A DNA stretch of 64,000 bases from Bradyrhizobium sp. in8p8 (GTDB lineage Bacteria; Pseudomonadota; Alphaproteobacteria; Rhizobiales; Xanthobacteraceae), in contig NZ_AUGD01000003.1 in assembly GCF_000426845.1 (NCBI RefSeq), forward strand, positions 124,001-188,000, written 5' to 3'. Positions 18,231-27,676 of this stretch are shown here, piece by piece. The translations under genes and the position numbers were made by a program. The notes under the pieces were generated by a model. That model had not been told where the DNA came from. It saw only the letters and a list, made by a program, of their open reading frames with translations, and made no database searches. The first letter of the stretch is position 1. The number at the start of each line of letters is the position of its first letter.

Positions 18231-18423
18231 GCGCTTGCGCGCGCAATTGCCGCGTCACATTGTCTCAATATAGCGTTCGTTACCATCCGGGGCGATGCAT
18301 CAGCATCGAACCCGGAATCTCGATACTCCCCGGTGCGCAATTGCGCACCCAAGGTCCAGCCCTTCGGATCATCCCGGACTGACGGCGCAAGATGCGCGCC
18401 GGCAGCAAGCAGCGAACCCGTCC

Positions 18424-19965
18424 ATGAACATCAAATTCTCGCGCCGCCGCTTTCTCGCCACCAGCGCCGGTGCGCTCGGCACGATTGCAATGCCATATCT
18501 TTCGCGCGCAGCCGATCGGCCAGCGGTCACTCACGGCGTACAGTCTGGTGACGTCACGGCCGACGGCGGCATGGTGTGGGCGCGCACCGATCGACCCGCG
18601 CAGATGCTGGTCGAGGTGGCGACGACGGATACGTTCAGGGATGCCCGTGCGCTGCCGCCGATCGCGGCGCTGCCCGAGAGCGACTTCACCGCAAAGATGC
18701 TGGTTAAAAATCTCCCCGCCGGCCAGGACATCTTCTACCGCGTCCGCTTCCGGGATCTCTCGCACAGCGCTGTCGAGGGCGCGCCGGTAACCGGCCGCTT
18801 CCGCACCGCGCCGGCCGACCGCCGCGACGTCAGCTTCGTCTGGGGCGGCGACGTCGCCGGCCAGGGTTGGGGCATCAACCCGGATGACGGCGGCATGGTC
18901 ACCTTCTCGACGATGCGCCAGCACCGGCCTGACTTCTTCCTGCATTCCGGCGATACCATCTATGCCGACGGTCCGATCCAGTCCGAGGTGAAGCTTGCCG
19001 ACGGCAAGATCTGGAAGAACCTGACGATCCCCGAGAAGGCCAAGGTCGCCGAGACGCTCGACGAGTTTCGCGCCGCGCACAAATACAATCTCGCCGACGA
19101 CAACCTCCGCGCCTTCAATGCCGAGGTGCCGATCTTCGTCCAGTGGGACGACCACGAGGTCACCAATAACTGGTCGCTCTCGAAGGAGCTGCCGGCCGCC
19201 TACAAGCTGCGCGACATCTCGCTGCTCGCCGCGCGCGGCGCGCGCGCCTTCCACGAGATGTACCCGATGCGCGAGAGCATCACTGAGCCCGGCCGGGTCT
19301 ATCGCCAGATCTCCTACGGTCCGCATCTCGACGTGTTCATGCTGGACGAGCGCAGCTATCGCGGCCCTAACGGCGCCAATCTCGAAACCGCTTACGGTCC
19401 CGCCAGCCATTTCCTCGGACCGGACCAGATCGCCTGGCTCAAGCGCGCCCTCCTCAATTCGCGCGCGACATGGAAGGTGATCGCCTCCGACATGCCGATC
19501 GGCCTGATCGTTAGGGACACGCCGAAGGGCGGCTCGGAGGCCATCGCGCAGGGCGACGGCCCGGTGCGGGGCCGCGAGTTCGAGATCGCCGAGATCCTGC
19601 GTTTCATCAAACTTGCACCGATCAGCAACACGGTGTGGCTGACCGCGGACGTGCATTATGCGGCCGCGCATTTTTACGACCCCAACCGGGCGCAGTTCCA
19701 GGATTTCGACCCGTTCTGGGAATTCGTCTCAGGCCCGCTACATGCCGGCACGTTCGGTCCGAACACACTCGACAACACCTTTGGCCCGGAGGTGCGCTTC
19801 GTCAAGGCGCCGGGCAAAGACAGCCAGAACCTGCCGCCGTCGGCCGGCATGCAGTTCTTCGGACACGTCAAGATCGACGGCGCCTCGGGCCAGATGACGG
19901 TGACCCTGCGCGACCGCGCTGACGTTGCGCTTTGGTCAACCACGCTCGATCCGAAGCAGAGCTGA
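18424..19965 (+). CDS. PhoD-type alkaline phosphatase/phosphodiesterase, Tat-exported
   Basis: A 513-aa metallophosphoesterase. A twin-arginine signal (SRRRFLATSAG, residues 6-16) directs export by the Tat system and ends near the LSRAAD site. The N-terminal PhoD domain contains GVQSGDVTADGGMVWAR. The catalytic core has FVWGGDVAGQGWG, FFLHSGDTIYADG, VQWDDHEVTNNW and WLTADVHYAAAHFY, supplying the Asp/His metal ligands. PhoD enzymes use Ca and Fe and cleave phosphomono- and diesters outside the cell. The start ATG 18424 is chosen because the Tat motif must be N-terminal; the frame is open to 18295. No Pho box is obvious upstream. Confidence 0.9.
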   Translation: MNIKFSRRRFLATSAGALGTIAMPYLSRAADRPAVTHGVQSGDVTADGGMVWARTDRPAQMLVEVATTDTFRDARALPPIAALPESDFTAKMLVKNLPAGQDIFYRVRFRDLSHSAVEGAPVTGRFRTAPADRRDVSFVWGGDVAGQGWGINPDDGGMVTFSTMRQHRPDFFLHSGDTIYADGPIQSEVKLADGKIWKNLTIPEKAKVAETLDEFRAAHKYNLADDNLRAFNAEVPIFVQWDDHEVTNNWSLSKELPAAYKLRDISLLAARGARAFHEMYPMRESITEPGRVYRQISYGPHLDVFMLDERSYRGPNGANLETAYGPASHFLGPDQIAWLKRALLNSRATWKVIASDMPIGLIVRDTPKGGSEAIAQGDGPVRGREFEIAEILRFIKLAPISNTVWLTADVHYAAAHFYDPNRAQFQDFDPFWEFVSGPLHAGTFGPNTLDNTFGPEVRFVKAPGKDSQNLPPSAGMQFFGHVKIDGASGQMTVTLRDRADVALWSTTLDPKQS

Positions 19966-19968
19966 TCG

Positions 19969-20352
19969 TTAGTCGGCGGCGCCTGCCTGAATCGCCGCTT
20001 CCAGCGCCTCGCTCGAACACGGCTTCTGCAACCGCGGCCGGCCCGCCAGATCGGGCGGAATTCGCGCCTCGGCACCGTAGCCGGTGACGAAAATGAACGG
20101 AACCTTCAACGTCATCAGCCGCTGGGCGACCGCAAAGCTCGTCTCGCGGATCAGCTCCACGTCAAGGAGCGCGAAATCCGGCGTACGCTTCGCGATGGCG
20201 TCCAGCGCCTGCGTCACCGAACCGACGGTCCGCACGCCGCTGACCCCGAAGCCGAGAAGACGGTCCTCGAAATCGATGGCGATGATCGGATCGTCCTCCA
20301 CGATCAGAACATCGGCCGGCCTGCCTGAGCCATTGGAAGGTGCGGTTGCCAT
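19969..20352 (-). CDS. Single-domain response regulator (receiver only)
   Basis: A 127-aa stand-alone receiver domain: VLIVEDDPIIAIDFEDRL, phospho-acceptor Asp in FALLDVEL, hydroxyl residue in FIFVTGYG and Lys in LQKPCS. It has no output domain, so it probably relays phosphate or acts by protein contact. Receivers with this VTGYGAEARIPP segment are common in rhizobia as partners of HWE/HisKA2 kinases; no kinase gene is adjacent. It ends three bases after the PhoD stop (convergent) and is divergent from the Crp/Fnr gene across 175 bases. Confidence 0.9.
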   Translation of the reverse strand: MATAPSNGSGRPADVLIVEDDPIIAIDFEDRLLGFGVSGVRTVGSVTQALDAIAKRTPDFALLDVELIRETSFAVAQRLMTLKVPFIFVTGYGAEARIPPDLAGRPRLQKPCSSEALEAAIQAGAAD

Positions 20353-20426
20353 GATCGCTTCTTGTGTTGGGTTCTAGGATCAGGACTGCCGCGACGCGAT
20401 GCCTGCTTACAGCGCGGAGGGTTCCC

Positions 20427-20452
20427 GGAACGAAACTCACCACATGATCGTT
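20427..20452 (+). promoter_or_regulatory. EcfG-type (general stress response) promoter of the Crp/Fnr gene
   Basis: GGAAC at 20427-20431, 17 bases, then CGTT at 20449-20452. This is the second perfect EcfG-type promoter in the window. Transcription would start near 20460, about 68 bases before the ATG at 20528. Confidence 0.65.
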
Positions 20453-20463
20453 CTACCGTCTGT

Positions 20464-20482
20464 CCACTTGTGCACACAGTGG
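20464..20482. promoter_or_regulatory. Near-perfect palindrome at the predicted transcription start, candidate operator
   Basis: CCACTTGTGCACACAGTGG has the palindromic centre TGTGCACA and outer arms CCACT and AGTGG, offset by one base. It lies just downstream of the EcfG-type promoter and 46 bases before the Crp/Fnr start. A dimeric regulator, possibly the Crp/Fnr protein itself, could bind here. Confidence 0.45.
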
Positions 20483-20527
20483 GCGGATGGAACTCGGTAT
20501 GTTGGGAGGGAAGCAGGGGAGTTCACG

Positions 20528-21292
20528 ATGGATGCGCGTACCGGCAAGGTCACCGAGGTCGAGAGCCGGCCGGCCAACAATCTGCTGCGGCGCTTGAGCC
20601 CGGCGGACTACGCCCTGCTGGCGCCGCACGTGATAGTGGAGGACGCCGCAGCGGGCCAGTTGATCTACAATCCGGGCGATGACGTCCAGGTCGTCCACTT
20701 TCCCTGCGGGCCGTCGCTCGCGACGTTCCTCGTGCCCAACGAGGACGGCCGCGACGTCGAAACCATTCTGGTCGGCCGCGAAGGCGCGGTAGGCGGGATC
20801 GTCAGCGAGGGATTCCTGCCGGCCTATACCCGGATCTGCGTGAAGTTCGGCGGGCCGTTTGCCCGCATTCACGTTGGCAAGCTGGAAGCGGCCAAGGTTC
20901 GCTCGTCCTCGCTGCGCAACATCTTCGCCCGCTATGCCGATTGCATGCTGGCCCAGATCTTCCAGTCGACCGCCTGCAACGCGATCCATTCGATAGAGCA
21001 GCGGACCGCCAAATGGATTCTGGCCGCGATGGAGCGGACCGGCGACGAAACCAGCGTGCCGCTGACCCACGAACAGCTCGCTACGCTGCTCGGCGTCGGC
21101 CGCAGCTACGCCAGCCGCGTGCTTCAGTCGTTCAAGGCTGAACGAATCCTCGACACCAGGCGCGGCTCGATCCTGGTTCGCAACCGCGACGGCCTGAAGC
21201 TTCGCGCCTGCCTCTGCAACGAGGCCGTAAAAATGCACTTCGAAGAGGTGCTGCGCGGCGTCTACCCGACCGAGGAGCGGGAGGCCGGGTAA
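20528..21292 (+). CDS. Crp/Fnr family transcriptional regulator
   Basis: A 254-aa regulator with an N-terminal cyclic-nucleotide-binding-fold domain (about residues 20-140, QLIYNPGDDVQVVHFPCGP) and a C-terminal winged helix (about 170-235) with LTHEQLATLLGVGRSYASRV as the helix-turn-helix. The FNR-type N-terminal cysteine cluster is absent, and the Arg/Ser residues that bind cAMP in Crp are not evident, so the effector is unknown. ATG 20528 is supported by GGGGAG 6 bases upstream; the longer frame to 20399 crosses the promoter. The Lgt-like gene follows after 54 bases on the same strand, so the regulator probably belongs to, or controls, that operon. Confidence 0.9.
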   Translation: MDARTGKVTEVESRPANNLLRRLSPADYALLAPHVIVEDAAAGQLIYNPGDDVQVVHFPCGPSLATFLVPNEDGRDVETILVGREGAVGGIVSEGFLPAYTRICVKFGGPFARIHVGKLEAAKVRSSSLRNIFARYADCMLAQIFQSTACNAIHSIEQRTAKWILAAMERTGDETSVPLTHEQLATLLGVGRSYASRVLQSFKAERILDTRRGSILVRNRDGLKLRACLCNEAVKMHFEEVLRGVYPTEEREAG

Positions 21293-21346
21293 CGGCCGGT
21301 CTGCGCGGCGCGCTCTCTCAGCGCAACTGTGCTATGAAGCACCCGC

Positions 21347-22063
21347 ATGGGCGGGGCTTTGCTTCACATTCTCTTCGACATTGCCGCGTGGCTGGCGGCC
21401 GCGGCGGCTGTCTACTGGCTGACGCGACAAGGCTTACGGTTTCCGGCGCAATCCTTCGAGCTGCCCTACATCGCCGCGCTGGTGTTCGGCGCCGGCCTCG
21501 GCGCCTATCTGTTCGGCTCCGCCAATCTCTGGTTGTCCGGTCAGAGCGGCATTGCGCGCTCGGTCGAGGGCGCGCTGGCCGGCGGCATCGTGGCCATCGA
21601 GCTCTACAAATGGTTCGCAGGGATCGCGGTCCGAACCGGAGCCCGATTTGCGCTGCCCCTGGCACTCGGTATCGCGATCGGTCGTCTAGGCTGCTACTTC
21701 GCAGGCCTCGAGGACTTCACCTACGGCACGCCGACGACGTTGCCATTCGGCCATGATTTCGGCGACGGCGTTCTCCGCCATCCCGTGCAGCTCTACGAGA
21801 GCGCGGCCATGGCCGCATTCGCGCTTGCCTATGTGCTGGCGATCTTGAAGCGGGACACGTTCACGGTCACAAATGGTTTCTACCTGGTGCTCGCCTATTA
21901 CGGAGCGCAACGCTTCCTGTGGGAATTTCTCAAGCCCTACGGCACGCTGATCGGCCCCCTCACCCTGTTTCATCTGCTGTCGCTGTTCATCCTGCTCTAC
22001 GCCGCCTTCATGCTGGCGACGGCGCCCAAAGCGAGACCCGTGCATGAACGCGCCGCTGCGTAA
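21347..22063 (+). CDS. Lgt-like membrane protein (prolipoprotein diacylglyceryl transferase family, divergent)
   Basis: A 238-aa membrane protein with about six TM helices. It aligns by motif to Lgt, which moves diacylglyceryl from phosphatidylglycerol to lipoproteins: GRLGCYFAG (112-120), HPVQLYE (145-151) and RFLWEF (about 190). Two residues essential in E. coli Lgt appear missing. The HGG His position reads AGG (EGALAGG, 74-80), and the Asn of GRxGN is Cys. It may therefore bind a glycerophospholipid but perform another reaction. It overlaps the radical SAM gene by 20 bases, a sign of translational coupling. A housekeeping lgt is expected elsewhere in the genome. Confidence 0.75.
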   Translation: MGGALLHILFDIAAWLAAAAAVYWLTRQGLRFPAQSFELPYIAALVFGAGLGAYLFGSANLWLSGQSGIARSVEGALAGGIVAIELYKWFAGIAVRTGARFALPLALGIAIGRLGCYFAGLEDFTYGTPTTLPFGHDFGDGVLRHPVQLYESAAMAAFALAYVLAILKRDTFTVTNGFYLVLAYYGAQRFLWEFLKPYGTLIGPLTLFHLLSLFILLYAAFMLATAPKARPVHERAAA

Positions 22064-23474
22064 ATCGCGTCCCTACATCTTCTGGGGCCAGACCCAATCC
22101 CTCTGCGAGACCTGCCTGAAGCTGGTGCCGACCAAGATCCAGATCCTCGGCAACGAGGTCTGGTACGAAAAGCGCTGCAGGGCGCATGGCGTGCAGTCGA
22201 CTCTGGTGTCGACGGATGCGGCTTATTGGCGCCTGTGCAAGGATTTCATCAAGCCGGGCGACCGGCCGCTGCAATTCCAGCAGCGCACGGAGTTCGGCTG
22301 CCCCCATGATTGCGGCCTCTGCCCTGATCACGAGCAGCATTCCTGCCTGGCGCTGATCGAGATCACCGAGCACTGCAATCTCACCTGCCCGGTCTGCTTC
22401 GCCGATTCTGCTCCAGCGCGAACGAAATTCACCCCGCTTGCGACGGTCGAGAAGATGCTGGACGCGCTGGTCGCGAGCGAAGGCGAGCCTGATCTGGTGC
22501 AGATTTCCGGCGGCGAGCCGACGCTGCACCCCGATTTCTTCGAGATCCTGGACGCCGTGCGCGCCCGCCCGATCCGCCACGTCATGATCAACACCAACGG
22601 CCTGCGCATCGCTCGCGAAAAGGATTTCGTGGCGCGGCTCGCCGAGAACAGGCGCGGGCTGGAGATCTATCTCCAGTTCGATTCGCTTCGGCGCGATGCC
22701 CTGATCCATCTGCGCGGCGCGGATTTGCGAAGGATCCGACAGCAGGCGCTGGAGAACCTCGAGCATTTTGGTGTGTCGACCACGCTCGTCGCCACCATCA
22801 AGCGCGGCGTCAATGATGACGAGGTCGGCGACATCATTCGCCATGCCCTCACCTGGAGATGCGTGCGCGGCGTCACCCTGCAGCCGGTGCAGGACGCCGG
22901 CCGCAACGAGAGTTTCGATCAGCATTCGGACCGCATCATGCTGTCGGATATCCGCAAGGGCGTGATCCAGACCGGCGTGTTCGGCGACAAGGACATGATC
23001 CCGCTGCCCTGCAACCCCGAAAGCATCTCGATCGGCTACGGGCTGCGCAACGGCGAGAAGGTCATGCCGCTGACCTCGCTGATTCCGCAGGAGCAACTGG
23101 TCGCCGTGATGCCCAACACCATCAGCCCGGAGAAATATCCGGCGCTGCGCGAGAAGTTCGTCGACCTGTTCTCGCTGTCGTCGGGCCCGCTCAACACGAG
23201 CGAGCGGGTCTGCGAACTCTTGTGCTGCCTGCCAAGCTTCGAGGTGCCGGAAGGGCTCTCTTACGAAAACGTCTTCCGAGTCACCATCGTGCAGTTTCTC
23301 GATCGCTTCAATTTCTGCGTCGGCAACGTCAAACGGAGCTGCATCCATTTCGTGACGGAGCAGGGGGCGATCATTCCGTTCGACACCTACAATCTGTTCT
23401 ACCGTGATGGAAAGATCGAGGGCATCCGCGCCGCGCTGGCTGCGCAGGCGAGCGAGGGAGTCTTGCAGGCATGA
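22044..23474 (+). CDS. Radical SAM protein of the tetraether-lipid-synthase-like (MJ0619/COG1964) group
   Basis: A 476-aa iron-sulfur protein. A rubredoxin-like metal site is at the N-terminus (C21, C24, C45). A second cysteine group, CPHDCGLCPDH, lies at 86-96 with C101 nearby. The radical SAM cluster CX3CX2C is CNLTCPVC at 111-118. SGGEP and INTNGL are SAM-core motifs. C-terminal cysteines (VCELLCCL, NFCVGN, SCIHF) could hold auxiliary clusters. This order matches the archaeal enzyme that joins two lipid tails to make tetraethers, as far as I can judge by eye. The bacterial substrate is unknown. It sits between an Lgt-like gene and a small membrane-protein gene, overlapping both. Confidence 0.82.
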   Translation: MNAPLRKSRPYIFWGQTQSLCETCLKLVPTKIQILGNEVWYEKRCRAHGVQSTLVSTDAAYWRLCKDFIKPGDRPLQFQQRTEFGCPHDCGLCPDHEQHSCLALIEITEHCNLTCPVCFADSAPARTKFTPLATVEKMLDALVASEGEPDLVQISGGEPTLHPDFFEILDAVRARPIRHVMINTNGLRIAREKDFVARLAENRRGLEIYLQFDSLRRDALIHLRGADLRRIRQQALENLEHFGVSTTLVATIKRGVNDDEVGDIIRHALTWRCVRGVTLQPVQDAGRNESFDQHSDRIMLSDIRKGVIQTGVFGDKDMIPLPCNPESISIGYGLRNGEKVMPLTSLIPQEQLVAVMPNTISPEKYPALREKFVDLFSLSSGPLNTSERVCELLCCLPSFEVPEGLSYENVFRVTIVQFLDRFNFCVGNVKRSCIHFVTEQGAIIPFDTYNLFYRDGKIEGIRAALAAQASEGVLQA

Positions 23475-23767
23475 GCAGCAGCGACACGATTCCATCGGCA
23501 CCACCGCCACCGCCGCCTCCTGTCCAACCGCATAGGCGCAGCGGCTGCCTGACCGCGCTGATGGCGATCTTCGGGATCTTCATGCTGCTGCCGGGTCTCT
23601 GCGCGCTGCTGTTCGGCGGAATGTCCGTGGTCGAGGACGGCCGGATCGCCGCCGACATCGCTCCGCTCGTCTTCCTGGGGCTGGTCATCGGTATCGGCGG
23701 AGTCGCGCTGGTCTGGGCGGCCATCAAGGGGCGAAAGGCCCCCGCCCATCCCACGACCGGGCCGTAA
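23471..23767 (+). CDS. Small two-helix membrane protein of the radical SAM operon
   Basis: A 98-aa protein. The N-terminus is proline-rich (APPPPPPPVQP), followed by RRSGC and two TM helices (about 28-50 and 62-84). The C-terminus is short and charged. I do not recognise a family. Its ATG overlaps the stop of the radical SAM gene by four bases (ATGA), so the two are almost certainly translated together. A role as membrane partner or anchor of the radical SAM enzyme is an inference from context only. Confidence 0.75.
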   Translation: MSSSDTIPSAPPPPPPPVQPHRRSGCLTALMAIFGIFMLLPGLCALLFGGMSVVEDGRIAADIAPLVFLGLVIGIGGVALVWAAIKGRKAPAHPTTGP

Positions 23768-23818
23768 GTCCCGGAGATCCCCGGACAAAATTCAATCAAC
23801 CAACGGGCAAAGAACACA

Positions 23819-23846
23819 TTGTTTTTTGGCCGTTTTTGCCTATATT
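23819..23846 (+). promoter_or_regulatory. Candidate sigma-70 promoter upstream of typA
   Basis: TTGTTT (23819-23824), 16 bases, TATATT (23841-23846). This gives a predicted start near 23853 and a leader of about 150 bases before the typA ATG. Confidence 0.5.
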
Positions 23847-23865
23847 GCGCCGCAACGCGCAGGGC

Positions 23866-23894
23866 GCCCGGTCTGATGGCCGGGCTTCCTTTTT
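23866..23894 (+). terminator. Terminator-like hairpin with T-tract in the typA leader
   Basis: GCCCGG (23866-23871) pairs with CCGGGC (23880-23885) around an 8-base loop, followed directly by TTCCTTTTT. It lies about 13 bases after the predicted typA transcription start. It could end the upstream radical SAM transcript or act as an attenuator for typA. Confidence 0.5.
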
Positions 23895-24003
23895 GGGCGC
23901 AAAGCGCCCCGTTTCCAGTCTTCCAGCGTTGTTCGAGAAGAGGTCCCGGTCCGACCGGCGAGATCGCGCTTAACCCATTGTTCGACCGCAAAGAAGCTCA
24001 CTC

Positions 24004-25830
<1,827 letters not shown>

Positions 25831-26007
25831 GCCGCCGCTCTCCGCGGGACTGCGGTGGTGGGCAAAGGCGCTCTTGCCAACCACTTTCGTGGACGGGAGA
25901 GGCGCACGCTCCGCTTTTCCCGCCCTGCGCACTGCGTCCTGGACCGGATAGGAACACGATTGCGTGGACGGCTTTAGCACCCGCGGGGAACGTGTTAGAG
26001 CCGGACC

Positions 26008-27264
26008 ATGAGCTCCCTTCCCTCCTTCGTCGACATCGCGGTCATCGGAGCCGGCGCGGCCGGGCTTGGTGCGGCGCATGCGCTGAAGGACTCAGGACTT
26101 TCCGCCATCGTGCTCGAAGCGCGCGACCGGCTCGGCGGCCGTGCATGGACGGTACAGGCCTCGCCCGAGGTGACGTTCGATGTCGGCTGCGGCTGGCTGC
26201 ATTCGGCCGACAAGAACTCCTTCGTTACGATCGCCAAGCAGCTCAATTTCGAGATCAACACTGACCTTCCGCCCTGGGGCGACCGCGCCTTTGGCGATGC
26301 GTTTCCGGAATCCGAACGCAAGGAATTCGTGCGTGCGATCGACGAATTCTACGAGCGGATATGGGAAGCGGCGGAGCAAGGCGAGGATGCGCCCGCCGCC
26401 GGCTATCTCGAGCCGGGCAATCGCTGGAATCCGATGATCGACGCGATCTCGACCTACGTGAACGGGTGCGAGCTCGACCAGGTCTCGCTCCTCGACATGG
26501 AGGCCTACGAGGACACCTACTTCAATTGGCGCGTGCGCGCCGGTTACGGGACGCTGATCGCCGCCTATGGCGCGCCTTGCCCGGTCGCACTGAACTGCAA
26601 CGTCACGCTGGTCGACCATTCCGGAAAGCGCATTCGGCTGGAGACGTCGCGCGGCACGCTCGAGGCCGGAGCTGTGATCATCACCGTTCCGACCAATCTG
26701 ATCGCGGACGAGGCCATCCGCTTTTCCCCGGCCCTGCCCGTCAAGCTCGATGCCGCGCGCGGCCTGCCACTCGGCGTCGACGACAAGGTGACGCTGGCGC
26801 TCGATGGCGCCGAAGCCTTTCCAATCGAGGGAAACCTGCGTGGCGCCACCATGCGCACCGCGATGGGCACGTACCATATCCGTCCCTTCGGCCAGCCCTG
26901 CATCGACGGCTTTTTCGGCGGCCGGTTCGCGCGCGAGCTGGAAGATGCAGGCGACGGCGCCTTCGCCGCCCAGAGCATCGACGAAATCGCCGCCTTCCTC
27001 GGCAACGACATCAGGCGCAAGCTGAGGCCGCTGCGCGAGTCGCGCTGGGCGCACGATCCGTTCGCCCGCGGTTCCTATTCGCACGCGCTGCCCGGACATG
27101 CCGGTGACCGCGCCGTGCTGGCCGCGCCGGTCGATGGCCGGTTGTTCTTTGCCGGCGAGGCCACATCACCGAACTTCTTCTCGACAGCCCATGGCGCGAG
27201 GGACAGCGGCGAGCGGGCGGCGAAGGAGGTGCTGGCGGCTTTGGGTGAGCTACGCTCGCAATGA
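26008..27264 (+). CDS. FAD-dependent flavin amine oxidase family protein
   Basis: A 418-aa flavoprotein with the N-terminal dinucleotide motif VIGAGAAGLGAAHAL and the LEARDRLGGRAWT extension that is diagnostic of amine oxidase-type enzymes (monoamine oxidase, polyamine oxidase, phytoene desaturase relatives). The C-terminal FAD segment is LFFAGEATSPNFFSTAHGA. It probably oxidises an amine or related small molecule; the substrate is unknown. The start codon at 26008 is immediately upstream of the Rossmann strand. The gene ends within a repeat-like stretch (AGCTACGCTCGCAATGACGG), so its last residues LGELRSQ may come from an inserted repeat. Only four bases separate its stop from that of the convergent DCC gene. 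Confidence 0.87.
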   Translation: MSSLPSFVDIAVIGAGAAGLGAAHALKDSGLSAIVLEARDRLGGRAWTVQASPEVTFDVGCGWLHSADKNSFVTIAKQLNFEINTDLPPWGDRAFGDAFPESERKEFVRAIDEFYERIWEAAEQGEDAPAAGYLEPGNRWNPMIDAISTYVNGCELDQVSLLDMEAYEDTYFNWRVRAGYGTLIAAYGAPCPVALNCNVTLVDHSGKRIRLETSRGTLEAGAVIITVPTNLIADEAIRFSPALPVKLDAARGLPLGVDDKVTLALDGAEAFPIEGNLRGATMRTAMGTYHIRPFGQPCIDGFFGGRFARELEDAGDGAFAAQSIDEIAAFLGNDIRRKLRPLRESRWAHDPFARGSYSHALPGHAGDRAVLAAPVDGRLFFAGEATSPNFFSTAHGARDSGERAAKEVLAALGELRSQ

Positions 27265-27268
27265 CGGG

Positions 27269-27676
27269 CTACTCAATCACCCTTGCCCGCAAATCCGAGT
27301 CTGGCACAAAGCAGGCCTCGTACCTGCCGAAGATGCGATAGCGGTTGCGCGCGACGAGGCCGTAGACGGCGTCCCGCAACGGCTTCGGTATCGCGAACAG
27401 CGCGCGCACCCAATCCCATCCGGGCAAGAGCGACAGCACGGTCAGCGCCGCGTCGGACTTCAACAAGACCTCACCGCCATGGACCACCGCGTTGGTATCG
27501 GGATCATGGGGGTCGATGCCGAACGTGCGCGCCAGCCGGGCTCCATAATCCGACTGGATCGGCGTGAACCGGAACCTCTTGGCTATGTCGCGGTTCGCAA
27601 CAAACCGGACCCAGCGCGAGCAGAAGATGCAGACGCCGTCGAACAGGATCACGTCATCGTCGGGCCAACTTGGCAT
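27269..27676 (-). CDS. Thiol-disulfide oxidoreductase, DCC family
   Basis: A 135-aa protein with the family signature at the N-terminus: DVILFDGVCIFCSRWVRFV, containing the CxxC redox pair. The middle has FTPIQSDYGARLA and the later part LLPGWDWVRALFAIP and GLVARNRYRIFGRYEAC. The family is predicted to be thioredoxin-like. The start ATG 27676 overlaps the stop TGA of the upstream NmrA-DoxX gene by one base (TGATG), so it is the last gene of a coupled four-gene operon. A longer open frame to 28279 only shadows the upstream gene. Confidence 0.9.
   Translation of the reverse strand: MPSWPDDDVILFDGVCIFCSRWVRFVANRDIAKRFRFTPIQSDYGARLARTFGIDPHDPDTNAVVHGGEVLLKSDAALTVLSLLPGWDWVRALFAIPKPLRDAVYGLVARNRYRIFGRYEACFVPDSDLRARVIE

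Noticed and set aside
18247..18274. TTGCCG-N16-TATAGC as promoter of the PhoD-type gene
   Set aside because: The match to sigma-70 elements is weak and the leader would be about 140 bases; not enough to list.
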